Shown piece after piece: positions 24,421 to 32,984 of a stretch of 33,657 nt of DNA. A program made the translations under genes and the position numbers. Below the pieces are notes generated by a model. It was given only the letters and a program-made list of their open reading frames with translations. It did not search any database and was not told the DNA's origin. The stretch spans positions 1 to 33,657 of the forward strand of contig JALSUU010000101.1 of assembly GCA_027071075.1 (NCBI GenBank), read 5' to 3'. Numbering within the stretch: the first letter of the stretch is position 1; every line of letters starts with the position of its first letter. Source of the stretch: Sulfurimonas sp. (GTDB lineage Bacteria > Campylobacterota > Campylobacteria > Campylobacterales > Sulfurimonadaceae).

Positions 24421-25618
24421 ATTTGACAATTGATGCAACAACACCAGCACCAACAGTTCTACCACCCTCACGGATAGCGAAGTTAGTACCTTCTTCCATT
24501 GCAATTGGGTGAATTAACTCAGCAGTAATACTTACATTATCACCTGGCATAACCATTTCTGTACCTTCTGGTAAAGTGATTGCACCTGTAACATCAGTAG
24601 TACGAACATAAAACTGAGGACGGTAACCGTTAAAGAATGGAGTATGACGTCCACCTTCATCTTTACTTAGAACATAAATTTCTGCAGTAAATGTTGTATG
24701 TGGAGTGATTGAACCTGGCTTACAAAGTACTTGACCACGCTCAACATCATCTTTACCAATACCACGAACTAGGATACCACAGTTATCACCTGCTTCACCT
24801 TGCTCCATCTCTTTACGGAACATTTCAACACCAGTAACAGTTGTAGTTTGAGTATCTTTGATACCTACGATTTCAACTGTTTCACCAACTTTGATAACAC
24901 CACGCTCGATACGACCAGTAACAACTGTTCCACGACCAGAGATTGAGAAAACATCTTCAACTGGCATTAAGAAATCTTTATCAGTTTCACGAGTAGGTTC
25001 AGGAATCCACTCATCAACAGTAGCCATTAAAGCAATAATTTTGTCTGACCACTCACCAAGAGTTCCAGTTTTTGCTTCTTCAAGAGCTTTAAGCGCTGAT
25101 CCAGCTGTGATTGGAGTGTCATCACCTGGGAAGTCGTACATGTCAAGAAGTTCACGAATTTCCATCTCTACTAATTCCATTAACTCTTCATCATCAACCA
25201 TATCTTCTTTGTTCATGAAAACAACGATGTACGGAACACCAACTTGCTTAGAAAGAAGAATATGCTCACGAGTTTGTGGCATTGGGCCATCCGCTGCAGA
25301 AACAACTAGAATAGCACCATCCATTTGTGCAGCACCTGTAATCATGTTCTTAACATAATCCGCGTGACCTGGACAATCAACATGTGCATAGTGACGCTTA
25401 TCAGTTTCATACTCTACATGTGAAGTAGCGATAGTAATACCACGCTCTCTCTCTTCTGGTGCATTATCAATTGCATCATAATCCATAAGCTCTGCATCGT
25501 TAGTTACTGCTAGTACTGCAGTAATTGCTGCTGTTAATGTTGTTTTACCGTGGTCAACATGACCGATAGTACCGATGTTAACATGCGGTTTATTACGTTC
25601 AAACTTTTCTTTTGCCAT
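24419..25618 (-). CDS. tuf: Translation elongation factor Tu
   Basis: GTPase delivering aminoacyl-tRNA to the ribosome (399 aa). GTP-binding motifs [22 protein letters not shown] and [11 protein letters not shown] are intact, followed by domains II and III with the full-length C-terminus ([16 protein letters not shown]). It is the only tuf copy in this window; the str operon lacks one next to fusA. It lies downstream of four tRNA genes in the same order as E. coli thrU-tyrU-glyT-thrT-tufB and may also use a TATAAT box at 25654-25659. Confidence 0.98.
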   Translation of the reverse strand: MAKEKFERNKPHVNIGTIGHVDHGKTTLTAAITAVLAVTNDAELMDYDAIDNAPEERERGITIATSHVEYETDKRHYAHVDCPGHADYVKNMITGAAQMDGAILVVSAADGPMPQTREHILLSKQVGVPYIVVFMNKEDMVDDEELMELVEMEIRELLDMYDFPGDDTPITAGSALKALEEAKTGTLGEWSDKIIALMATVDEWIPEPTRETDKDFLMPVEDVFSISGRGTVVTGRIERGVIKVGETVEIVGIKDTQTTTVTGVEMFRKEMEQGEAGDNCGILVRGIGKDDVERGQVLCKPGSITPHTTFTAEIYVLSKDEGGRHTPFFNGYRPQFYVRTTDVTGAITLPEGTEMVMPGDNVSITAELIHPIAMEEGTNFAIREGGRTVGAGVVASIVK

Positions 25619-25653
25619 AGTGTTCTCCTACTTAATTTGTGAATTGAAATGGA

Positions 25654-25659
25654 ATTATA
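25654..25659 (-). promoter_or_regulatory. Possible internal tuf promoter (-10 box)
   Basis: TATAAT on the minus strand, 35 bases before the tuf ATG, after tRNA-Thr(GGU). No good -35. It would give tuf an mRNA free of tRNA processing. Confidence 0.35.
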
Positions 25660-25665
25660 CCCAAA

Positions 25666-25820
25666 AATCATTCAATTATTGCTTAATTTAAACTTTATGG
25701 AGCTCACGAGCGGATTTGAACCGCCGGCCTCTTCCTTACCAAGGAAGTGCTCTACCCCTGAGCCACGAGAGCATTAGGCTTAAAAAAGCTCTTTAATGCA
25801 TAAGCAATAATTGAATAATT
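25666..25820. repeat. 20-bp inverted repeat enclosing tRNA-Thr(GGU)
   Basis: AATCATTCAATTATTGCTTA (25666-25685) pairs with TAAGCAATAATTGAATAATT (25801-25820): 16 perfect pairs plus 4 more with one G-U in the transcript. The tRNA at 25698-25772 sits alone inside the loop. See findings. Confidence 0.8.
25698..25772 (-). tRNA. tRNA-Thr (GGU)
   Basis: 75 bases; anticodon loop TTGGTAA (anticodon GGT), T loop GGTTCAAATCC, encoded CCA. The acceptor stem GCTCTCG / CGTGAGC has a T-T mismatch at the fifth pair. Last tRNA before tuf. Corresponds in position to E. coli thrT. Confidence 0.96.
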
Positions 25821-25940
25821 CTATAATACTACTAGTTTTTGTGATTAGATTTAAAGCTATACAGATATTTATATAAAATATTATATATGAAGTAATTTTT
25901 TGTAAGAATTATACTTCAGCTTCCAGAAGTTTTTCGTTTA

Positions 25941-26016
<76 letters not shown>

Positions 26017-26031
26017 ATTAAACTTTTAAAG

Positions 26032-26116
26032 TGGTGGGGAGAAGAGGAGTCGAACCTCTGAACCCATAGGGAGCAGATTTACAGTCTGCCGTCGTTGGCC
26101 ACTTGACTATCTCCCC
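26032..26116 (-). tRNA. tRNA-Tyr (GUA)
   Basis: 85 bases, class II with a long variable arm (CTCCCTATGGGTTCAG region). Acceptor GGGGAGA/TCTCCCC, anticodon loop TGTAAAT (anticodon GTA), encoded ACCA. Only 15 bases separate it from tRNA-Gly. Confidence 0.96.
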
Positions 26117-26182
26117 ACTTTAACATAAAATAAAATTTTATCTTATCTGGTCTAACACTGTTTCTAATATATCGCATTCAGA

Positions 26183-26259
26183 TGGTGCCGACACGAGGAT
26201 TTGAACCCCGGGCCTGCTGATTACAAATCAGCTGCTCTAGCCAACTGAGCTATGTCGGC
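26183..26259 (-). tRNA. tRNA-Thr (UGU)
   Basis: 77 bases; acceptor GCCGACA/TGTCGGC, anticodon loop TTTGTAA (anticodon TGT), T loop GGTTCAAATCC, encoded ACCA. First gene of the tRNA-tuf operon, starting about 13 bases after the predicted transcription start. Confidence 0.97.
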
Positions 26260-26278
26260 ATTTGAAATTGATAGCGGA

Positions 26279-26307
26279 ATTATAGTCTAATTTATTTTTC
26301 ATGTCAA
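26279..26307 (-). promoter_or_regulatory. Consensus sigma70 promoter of the tRNA-tuf operon
   Basis: On the minus strand TTGACA (26302-26307) and TATAAT (26279-26284) are separated by exactly 17 bases, a perfect consensus match and the strongest promoter in the window. It is followed by TCCGC before the probable start. The -35 is only 8 bases from the stop of the phosphodiesterase gene, with no terminator between. Confidence 0.9.
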
Positions 26308-26315
26308 GAGTTTTA

Positions 26316-28235
26316 CTAAAAATTTATAAAATTTCCATCTTTTAAGATTTTAGCACTCCATTTTCCCCTATTTTCCTCTATTTCATCTACTATTCTTTTA
26401 AAGAAAGATGGTTTGATATGATTGATATAGAGAGATAAATTACTATTTAGCAAAGACTCCAGTTGTTTAAATAGAATTTTTGGGGTTAGGTGCTTACTCT
26501 CTCTTGCCAACTCTTCAAGGTCATTAGGAAAGGAGCACTCAACTACTATTGTTTTTATCTTTGTGTCTTTATTTACCTCTTCTTTTAAAGTATCAAGTGA
26601 ATATGTATCTGCTGTTATAAGTACAGATCCTGAATCTTTTGTATAAACATACCCACAACTTGCAACTGTATGATCTGTTAAAAATGCTCGAATAGATTCG
26701 CCATTCCCAATTTTATACTCCTTTCCTACCTCTACTTCTGTATAGGCAACAGCCATCTCATCCGAGAGGAGGAGTTTAATTTTAGAAAAATCTGGCCATA
26801 TTGTATTATTTAAAAAATTCTCTTTTATGGCTTTAATAGTTTCAGGGAGTCCAATAATATTTAAAGATTTTTTACGAAGATTAAAATAGTTATCTATGAT
26901 GTATGCAATATCTATTATATGATCTAAATGTGAATGTGTCATCCATATATTTTCTATATCTATAGACTCTATATTTAAAGGTTCCAATAAGTTTCCAGCA
27001 TCAATAACATTTTTATGATTGAGTAAAAAAGCACTTGTTCCATACCCTTTAGATTTTGTTCCGTATGCACCAAGAATTTTTATCTGCTGTGTTCTCTCTT
27101 CATCTACTTTATCAAGATAGATATCTTTAAAAGTTGCTCGTACTTCTTCTATTTTTTCAAGATTCTCAAAAAAGAGATCTATAAGTGCTGGATCAAAATG
27201 CTTCCCTCTCTCCTCTTTCAAGAGCGTAAATATACGCTCATCACTCCAAGCTTTTTTATAGACTCTATCGCTACCTAAAGCGTCAAATACATCTGCAATC
27301 GCTGTAATTCTTCCATAAATATGAATTTTTTCTCCACTGAGTCCATTTGGGTAGCCTGAACCATCCCATTTTTCATGATGTTCATAAGCAACTATAGCAG
27401 CAGCTTTTAGAAGTGGTCTTTCTGAATTTTTTATCATATTGTAGCCAAGTTCAGCATGAGTATTCATAATATGACGCTCATTTTCATCAAACCGACCAGG
27501 CTTATTTAAAATGCTATCTGCAATAGCTATTTTTCCTATATCGTGCATAGGACTCGCCTGTTTTAAAAGTTCAGCTTCTTCTGCATCAAGACCATAAGCA
27601 AGTGCTAAAATTTTAGAGTACTCAGCAACCCTTTTAACATGATTTCCAGTCTCTTTGCTTCTGCTCTCTCCAATAGAGCCCATAGTAAACACAACTTCTT
27701 TTTGTGTCTCTTCTATCTCTTGAGCAAGTTGTGCCGATATCAAGGTCTCAGCGGCATAGGTACTTGCAAGTGTTAAACGCTCCATATCTCTCGCATCAAA
27801 GTGCTCACTTGCACCTCTATGATTTATAACTTGAAATGCACCAATAATATTTTCTTCATAATCATACATAGGTATAACCATCATACTCTTTGTTTTATAT
27901 CCTGTTTGTTTATCAATCTCACAGTGAAAACGATCATCAAGATAAACATCATCAATAAGTTCACGCTCCCCACTATGGACAGAATCTCCAACAATACCAC
28001 AATCACTAGGAATTTCTATACGCTCTATTCCATGAGCGACCTTCGTCCATAGTGTATTTTTTTTCTCATTTACAATCCATATAGTACATCTATCAGCACT
28101 AGTAAGCGCCTTTCCCATCTTTGCAAGAACTTCTAAGATATCATCATAATCCTTGAGAGATGAAACCTCTGCTAAATGAATAAAGACTAGTTCAAGTATT
28201 TCGCTTGCACTCAAACTTCTTGCATGTTTTGCCAT
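26316..28235 (-). CDS. GAF / HD-GYP / class II phosphodiesterase (metallo-beta-lactamase fold) fusion
   Basis: A cytoplasmic signalling protein of 639 aa without membrane segments. The N-terminal GAF domain (about 28-170) probably binds a small ligand. A full HD-GYP domain (about 180-365) follows, with HDIGK, EHHEKWDGSGYP and RITAIADVFDAL motifs, the family that hydrolyses cyclic di-GMP. The last 255 residues are a metallo-beta-lactamase-fold domain with THSHLDH, ITADTYSLD, VECSFPN, SKHLTP and INHIKPS. That series resembles class II cyclic-nucleotide phosphodiesterases (yeast PDE1/CpdP type). I start at ATG 28235, which has GGAG upstream, rather than the track's GTG at 28241. It is divergent from the adenylate-cyclase series, so degradation of cyclic AMP (and perhaps c-di-GMP) is a plausible but inferred role. 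Confidence 0.85.
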   Translation of the reverse strand: MAKHARSLSASEILELVFIHLAEVSSLKDYDDILEVLAKMGKALTSADRCTIWIVNEKKNTLWTKVAHGIERIEIPSDCGIVGDSVHSGERELIDDVYLDDRFHCEIDKQTGYKTKSMMVIPMYDYEENIIGAFQVINHRGASEHFDARDMERLTLASTYAAETLISAQLAQEIEETQKEVVFTMGSIGESRSKETGNHVKRVAEYSKILALAYGLDAEEAELLKQASPMHDIGKIAIADSILNKPGRFDENERHIMNTHAELGYNMIKNSERPLLKAAAIVAYEHHEKWDGSGYPNGLSGEKIHIYGRITAIADVFDALGSDRVYKKAWSDERIFTLLKEERGKHFDPALIDLFFENLEKIEEVRATFKDIYLDKVDEERTQQIKILGAYGTKSKGYGTSAFLLNHKNVIDAGNLLEPLNIESIDIENIWMTHSHLDHIIDIAYIIDNYFNLRKKSLNIIGLPETIKAIKENFLNNTIWPDFSKIKLLLSDEMAVAYTEVEVGKEYKIGNGESIRAFLTDHTVASCGYVYTKDSGSVLITADTYSLDTLKEEVNKDTKIKTIVVECSFPNDLEELARESKHLTPKILFKQLESLLNSNLSLYINHIKPSFFKRIVDEIEENRGKWSAKILKDGNFINF

Positions 28236-28259
28236 AAGCACTCCAGATTAATTTTCACT

Positions 28260-28287
28260 ATTATACACAAACTATTTAAAAGGTCAA
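28260..28287 (-). promoter_or_regulatory. Sigma70 promoter of the phosphodiesterase gene
   Basis: On the minus strand TTGACC (28282-28287) and TATAAT (28260-28265) are 16 bases apart, with a short leader to GGAG and the ATG at 28235. It lies in the 128-base divergent gap. On the plus strand TAAAAT at 28326-28331 is a possible -10 for the TPR-barrel gene, without a clear -35. Confidence 0.7.
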
Positions 28288-28363
28288 ATTATCTTCATTT
28301 AATCTAATATCAACATCAATAGTGTTAAAATTAAGAATATGACTTAAATCGCAAAGGCTTATT

Positions 28364-29656
28364 ATGAGACTGGCTTTAATTTTTACACTCCTTCTTCCTT
28401 TTTACCTCATGGCACAGGATGCTAATAAGCTCAGTGAATATGATCAGGGTATAGCATATTATCAAGAGAATGATTTTCAAAAAAGTTATGCTATTTTTTC
28501 TAAAATTTACTTAGAGAATCTTTCTGATATAAACTTTAACTTCTACTTTGGTAGATCTGCTTACGAAACAGGACACTACGGGATGGCACTTGCTGCTTTT
28601 GAGCGCGTTGAGATGCAAGATGGAGCAAATCTACGAAATAAACTTGAAATGGCTAGAACATACTATATGCTCAAAATGTTTGAGGATTCTGAGAATGCTT
28701 TTAGAGAAGTTCTCGCAAATCCCAATATCCCAGAGAACATCAGAACAAACATAGAACTAGCGCTTTCTCGTGTTTCTAAAGTACAACAAACCTCTTTTAC
28801 TTATGCAAGAGCTATGATGGGAGTTTTGTATGACTCAAATGTCAATTATGGTTCAATAGGGGATTATAAGTATGGAGGGAGTGACCTTGCTAAGATTGAT
28901 GAACGCGCTGATATTGCTCTTGAAGCCTATGCAAATGCTGTCAATATTTATGATATTGGTGATAAAAATGGTTTTGCTATAAAAAATTCTCTTAATTTTT
29001 ATCTTAAAGAGTATCTCAAAGAAAAAGATTTTAATACTATGTATCTCGCCTATACTCCAAGTCTCCTTTATAAAGAAACAAAGTACACTGCTGAACTAGC
29101 CCTACAGATAGATACACTTCTTCTCAATCACAAAAGATATTTCCAAACACTTGCACTCATCCCTACTCTACACTATAATCACTCCACTACCCTCAATAGT
29201 TTAGTCGCACTAAAGTACCAGATGAAAAAATTTACACAATCATCCCTTGATGCCAATAGATATGAAGTATCCTATGGACTCCAAAAGATTCTTTCTCCTC
29301 GCTCTTATGTTCAAGGAAATATTTATTTCATAAACGAATCAAAGTTAGGTGGCGATGATATCTATGTAGATTTTACAGAGTACAAAACAAATATCTCTTA
29401 TGCAAATCAATTTTTCCCCGACTATGGAGCTGATTTTTTTGCGCAACTTAGATATAGAGGGTATAGTGACTACAGTAAAGGATTTAATTCTACTAGAAAA
29501 GATATAGGTGGCTTGCTTAATGCTAACTTTACAATGACACTACTGCCAACTCTTCAAGCAAACCTACGCACAAGTTATGAGTATGTAAACTCAAACCAAG
29601 GTCGTTTTACTTATGCAAAATATACTATTTTTGCTGGTATAACAAAAACATTTTAA
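28364..29656 (+). CDS. TPR-containing outer-membrane beta-barrel protein
   Basis: 430 aa with a signal peptide cut near residue 17 (LLLPFYLMAQ). Residues 22-145 form TPR-like helical repeats (YDQGIAYYQENDFQKSYAIF; FNFYFGRSAYETGHYGMALAAF; NKLEMARTYYMLKMFEDSENAF). From about 150 the sequence alternates polar and aromatic residues as in a transmembrane beta barrel and ends in the aromatic strand FAGITKTF, the usual BAM recognition signal. The layout resembles SLAM-type proteins but I see no firm homology. It is first of a series, 11 bases before the FecR gene. A role as pore, exporter or sensor at the outer membrane is inference. Confidence 0.7.
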   Translation: MRLALIFTLLLPFYLMAQDANKLSEYDQGIAYYQENDFQKSYAIFSKIYLENLSDINFNFYFGRSAYETGHYGMALAAFERVEMQDGANLRNKLEMARTYYMLKMFEDSENAFREVLANPNIPENIRTNIELALSRVSKVQQTSFTYARAMMGVLYDSNVNYGSIGDYKYGGSDLAKIDERADIALEAYANAVNIYDIGDKNGFAIKNSLNFYLKEYLKEKDFNTMYLAYTPSLLYKETKYTAELALQIDTLLLNHKRYFQTLALIPTLHYNHSTTLNSLVALKYQMKKFTQSSLDANRYEVSYGLQKILSPRSYVQGNIYFINESKLGGDDIYVDFTEYKTNISYANQFFPDYGADFFAQLRYRGYSDYSKGFNSTRKDIGGLLNANFTMTLLPTLQANLRTSYEYVNSNQGRFTYAKYTIFAGITKTF

Positions 29657-29667
29657 GGAGTCCTAAA

Positions 29668-30792
29668 ATGAACAGAATAACTTTTATACTTATTACCTTT
29701 CTCATCACAACTACAAATCTTTTTGCAAGTTTTGCTGGAACTATTACAGCTTCTAAAGGTAATGCCTCAGTTCTGAGAGAGGGTAACTCACAAAAAGTAC
29801 ACATTGGTCTTAAACTGCAAACGAAGGATCATATTCTCACTAAAGGTGATGCAAAAGTACAAATTATATTTAAAGATGAGACTATTATTACCGTTGGAAA
29901 AAATAGTAACTTCTCGATAGAAGAGTTTCTTTTTGATGATGAAAATGAACCCTCTGCTAAGTTTGGTATGTTTGGTGGGGCTATGCGTGCTATCACTGGA
30001 AAGATTGGTAAAATCGCTCCACAAAAGTTTAGTGTCACTACAAAAACTGCTACTATAGGTATCAGAGGTACTAACTTTACAATAGCGACCAACGATGCAG
30101 GAAGATTAGAAGCCTATTGTACTTATGGGGAGATTAGTGTTAGTGTAAATGGAGAAGCTTATAGTGTAAAGCAAGGCTTCTTTGCAGTGCTCAATGGGAA
30201 TAATGGTGTAGAGATCAAGGCATTCACTCCTCAAGAGTTAAAATCTATGCAAGAGCATAAATTTGGAGTCAGTCAAAATAAAAACTCTCAAGTATCAAAA
30301 GGGGGAGATGTAGTTGTAAATGAGAGTAACGATAAGCAACTCGATCTTACTATAGATGATAAAACGGAGGTTACTATTAAGGATGTCACCCAAGAGAGTT
30401 CCGATACACTCTTTAAAGCGCGAACACTTGATTCTACTATTGCAGGCTACTCTATGGAGGATGCCACCTATCTCGGTAATTATACTATGTCTGAGAATCA
30501 CTCCATTTTAGACAACTCAGGAGATACAAAACTCTCGATTAATTTTTCAAAAGACACAGCACTCTTAGAGGTTGGAAGTTTTCAAAATGAATCTTCAACT
30601 TTCCAATACCAGTTTGAAAATGTAAATAAAAGTCAAGTCAACGGCAATGAAATTAATGGTGGTTTAGGGAGTGCTACTATGAACTTTTATGGTCCTGCTG
30701 GAAAAACAGTAACAGGGGATTTTATACATGATACTCAAGCAGAGGTATCAAGAGGTACATACTCTGTTCAAACATTTGAGAATCTCCATTAA
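29668..30792 (+). CDS. Secreted FecR-domain protein
   Basis: 374 aa with a signal peptide (about 1-20, ending NLFA). The FecR domain spans roughly 25-150: GNASVLREG, LTKGDAKVQIIFKDET, and the hallmark ATIGIRGTNF (128-137). The rest (about 200-374) is a polar, serine/threonine-rich region, likely beta-structured, of no known family. No N-terminal cytoplasmic part or membrane helix is seen, so it is not a classical anti-sigma factor; it is probably free in the periplasm or surface-linked. AAGGAG precedes the ATG. It ends 3 bases before the CHASE2 cyclase, the same pairing of FecR and CHASE2 proteins known from other bacteria, implying it supplies or modifies the sensed signal. Confidence 0.85.
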   Translation: MNRITFILITFLITTTNLFASFAGTITASKGNASVLREGNSQKVHIGLKLQTKDHILTKGDAKVQIIFKDETIITVGKNSNFSIEEFLFDDENEPSAKFGMFGGAMRAITGKIGKIAPQKFSVTTKTATIGIRGTNFTIATNDAGRLEAYCTYGEISVSVNGEAYSVKQGFFAVLNGNNGVEIKAFTPQELKSMQEHKFGVSQNKNSQVSKGGDVVVNESNDKQLDLTIDDKTEVTIKDVTQESSDTLFKARTLDSTIAGYSMEDATYLGNYTMSENHSILDNSGDTKLSINFSKDTALLEVGSFQNESSTFQYQFENVNKSQVNGNEINGGLGSATMNFYGPAGKTVTGDFIHDTQAEVSRGTYSVQTFENLH

Positions 30793-30795
30793 ATC

Positions 30796-32940
30796 ATGAA
30801 AGGAAAAAACAGGGTACTGCTGCTTCTTTTTGTACTCATATCTCTTAGTGTAACATCTGCTTACATTTTCATACCCAATCAGTTTCAATCTCTTGATAGT
30901 AGAATACGAGATTTTTACTTCTACTTTCGAGGTGAAGAGAAGACTAGTGATAATATTGTCATCGTTGATATTGATGAGAAGAGTATTAAAGTACTTGGTC
31001 AATGGCCTTGGGAGCGGGACAAAATTGCTCATATATTACAGAACCTTTCAAAACATGGTGCTGGAATAATCGGCTTAGATATTGTTTTTTCAGAGCAAGA
31101 TAAAACTTCTCCCACCCTTTTTGCCAAACAGTTTGGGGTAGACCCCGCAACAGCAAAAGATTATGATAAGATTTTAGCACAGACAATAGCACAAACCCCA
31201 ACTATTTTAGGATACCAATTTGTCCTAGAAAATAGCGAGCACAATGGAGAAGAAGCACCGCAAATTCCAGCGATTATCATTGAAAAGCATAAACAAAAAC
31301 AGGAGTTTCTACCCGTAGCACAGGGGGTAATGCCAAACCTTAAAATCATTCAAGATGCAGGATATTCAAGTGGTTATATGAACAATATTCCCGATGAAGC
31401 AGGAATGATACGAAGTGTCCCTTTGATTATAAAGTATGAAGATGAACTCTATACCTCTTTAGCCCTTGAGATGTATAGAATTGCATTAGGTGCAAAAAAA
31501 ATCTCTCTCAATTATAGCAATGTTGGTGTTGAAGAGTTAAAAATCAAAAAAACAATTATTCCGACAGATAGATTTGCAAAACTCTACATCAACTTCAGAG
31601 GTCCCGCAAAAAGTTACAAATATATATCGGCGAGTGATGTTTACGATAACAATATCTCTGATGCAGATGTAATGGGTAAGTTTGTTCTTATGGGAACCTC
31701 TGCCTATGGTTTAATGGATTTGCGTTCTACTCCTATGGATAGTGTTATTGCAGGAGTGGAAGTGCATGCCAATGTAATAGACAACCTTTTAAATGGCGAT
31801 ATGTTAGTAAAATCTGTTTTTGAAGAACCTATCAATATAGCAATTATTATCTTCACTACTTTTATAGTTGTTCTTCTTTACTCTAGGCTTCCTATAGCTT
31901 ATCTAGTAGTGGCTTACACTCTCTCTTTATATCTTATGTTCTATCTCAATTATTATTTACTCTTTAGTGAACACATGATACTCAACTCAATCTTTCCTCT
32001 GATGTCAATGGTACTCTCTCTCATCGCTACACTTGGAGTCAAGTATATTTTTGAGTTTCGCCAAAAAGAGATAGTCAAAAAAAGCTTCTCTAAAAAAGTT
32101 TCTAAACAAGTTATGGAAGATTTACTTTTACACCCGCAAGATACAAATCTCAGTGCAAAGGAGGTTGAGACTACTATATACTTCTCAGATATAAGAAGTT
32201 TTACTACCATCTCAGAAAATTTGCACTCCCCAAAAAGAATTACTGAGTTTTTAAACTTTTATATGAATAGTATGGTTATATCAATAGAGAACAACCAAGG
32301 AACCATCGACAAGTTTATAGGGGATGCTATTATGGCATACTGGAATGCCCCACTTGAAGTCAAAAACCACGCAGATAAAGCTGTTTTAACTGCCCTACAT
32401 CAAGTAGAGCAGAGAGATCTTCTTAATATCACTATTCATAAAAACTTTGGCTTTGATGTTGATTATGGTATTGGGATAAATACGGGTGATGTTGTTGTTG
32501 GAGAGATTGGTTCACAAGGGCGTTCTGACTATACTATCATAGGAGATGCAGTAAACCTTGCATCAAGACTAGAGGGAATGTGTAAACCCTATAAAGTGCG
32601 TTTAGTTATCTCAGAGTTCACAAAAGAACAACTCACACAAACCTATGTTACACAACTACTAGACATTGTAAAGGTAAAGGGAAAACATGAGCCTGTTAAA
32701 ATCTACGAGGTATTAAGTGTGGGTAGTGCCTCTAGTGAAAAACAAGAAGAACTTGATCAGTATCACACTGCCCATCAACTCTACAAAGAAGCAAATTTTG
32801 AAGAGGCAAAACAAACATTTAAGAAACTTTATGAAAAATATGATAAATACCTCTACAAGCTCTATATAGAACGCTGTGAGCACCTTATCAAAAGTGATAT
32901 AAAAGAGTTTGATGGGGTTTTTGAATACACCACTAAATAA
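30796..32940 (+). CDS. CHASE2 sensor adenylate cyclase (class III)
   Basis: 714 aa inner-membrane receptor. One N-terminal helix (7-26), a large periplasmic CHASE2 domain (about 30-340; IVIVDIDEKSIKVLGQWPWER, GLDIVFSE, PMDSVIAGVEVHANVIDNLL), three closely spaced membrane helices (346-364, 368-388, 395-415) and a cytoplasmic class III cyclase domain (about 455-640). Catalytic residues are all present: metal aspartates D465 (FSDIRSF) and D510 (IGDAIMAYW), adenine-selecting K506 and T580 (DYTIIGD), and transition-state N587 and R591 (NLASR). The K/T pair points to ATP, so cyclic AMP is the expected product. A short TPR-like tail (650-700) may bind partners. The start lies 3 bases after the FecR stop, so they are co-expressed. 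Confidence 0.92.
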   Translation: MKGKNRVLLLLFVLISLSVTSAYIFIPNQFQSLDSRIRDFYFYFRGEEKTSDNIVIVDIDEKSIKVLGQWPWERDKIAHILQNLSKHGAGIIGLDIVFSEQDKTSPTLFAKQFGVDPATAKDYDKILAQTIAQTPTILGYQFVLENSEHNGEEAPQIPAIIIEKHKQKQEFLPVAQGVMPNLKIIQDAGYSSGYMNNIPDEAGMIRSVPLIIKYEDELYTSLALEMYRIALGAKKISLNYSNVGVEELKIKKTIIPTDRFAKLYINFRGPAKSYKYISASDVYDNNISDADVMGKFVLMGTSAYGLMDLRSTPMDSVIAGVEVHANVIDNLLNGDMLVKSVFEEPINIAIIIFTTFIVVLLYSRLPIAYLVVAYTLSLYLMFYLNYYLLFSEHMILNSIFPLMSMVLSLIATLGVKYIFEFRQKEIVKKSFSKKVSKQVMEDLLLHPQDTNLSAKEVETTIYFSDIRSFTTISENLHSPKRITEFLNFYMNSMVISIENNQGTIDKFIGDAIMAYWNAPLEVKNHADKAVLTALHQVEQRDLLNITIHKNFGFDVDYGIGINTGDVVVGEIGSQGRSDYTIIGDAVNLASRLEGMCKPYKVRLVISEFTKEQLTQTYVTQLLDIVKVKGKHEPVKIYEVLSVGSASSEKQEELDQYHTAHQLYKEANFEEAKQTFKKLYEKYDKYLYKLYIERCEHLIKSDIKEFDGVFEYTTK

Positions 32941-32956
32941 TGCTTAAACTATATAG

Positions 32957-32965
32957 TGATATAAT
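32957..32965 (+). promoter_or_regulatory. Extended -10 promoter before the lipoprotein gene
   Basis: TGATATAAT (extended -10 form TGN-TATAAT) lies 19 bases before the lipoprotein ATG, within the 44-base gap after the cyclase. It may allow separate transcription of the lipoprotein gene. No -35 is seen, as expected for extended -10 promoters. Confidence 0.45.
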
Positions 32966-32984
32966 CTAATATAAGGGAGTTGTC

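Noticed and set aside
24858-25358. 166-aa plus-strand ORF
   Set aside because: Antisense shadow of tuf in a highly codon-biased gene; serine/isoleucine-rich with no domain and no ribosome site.
28236-28241. GTG start of the GAF/HD-GYP gene
   Set aside because: It overlaps the GGAG ribosome site that serves the ATG at 28235.
29668-30792. FecR protein as an iron-uptake anti-sigma factor
   Set aside because: It has a signal peptide instead of an N-terminal sigma-binding domain and membrane helix, and no ECF sigma factor or TonB receptor lies nearby.
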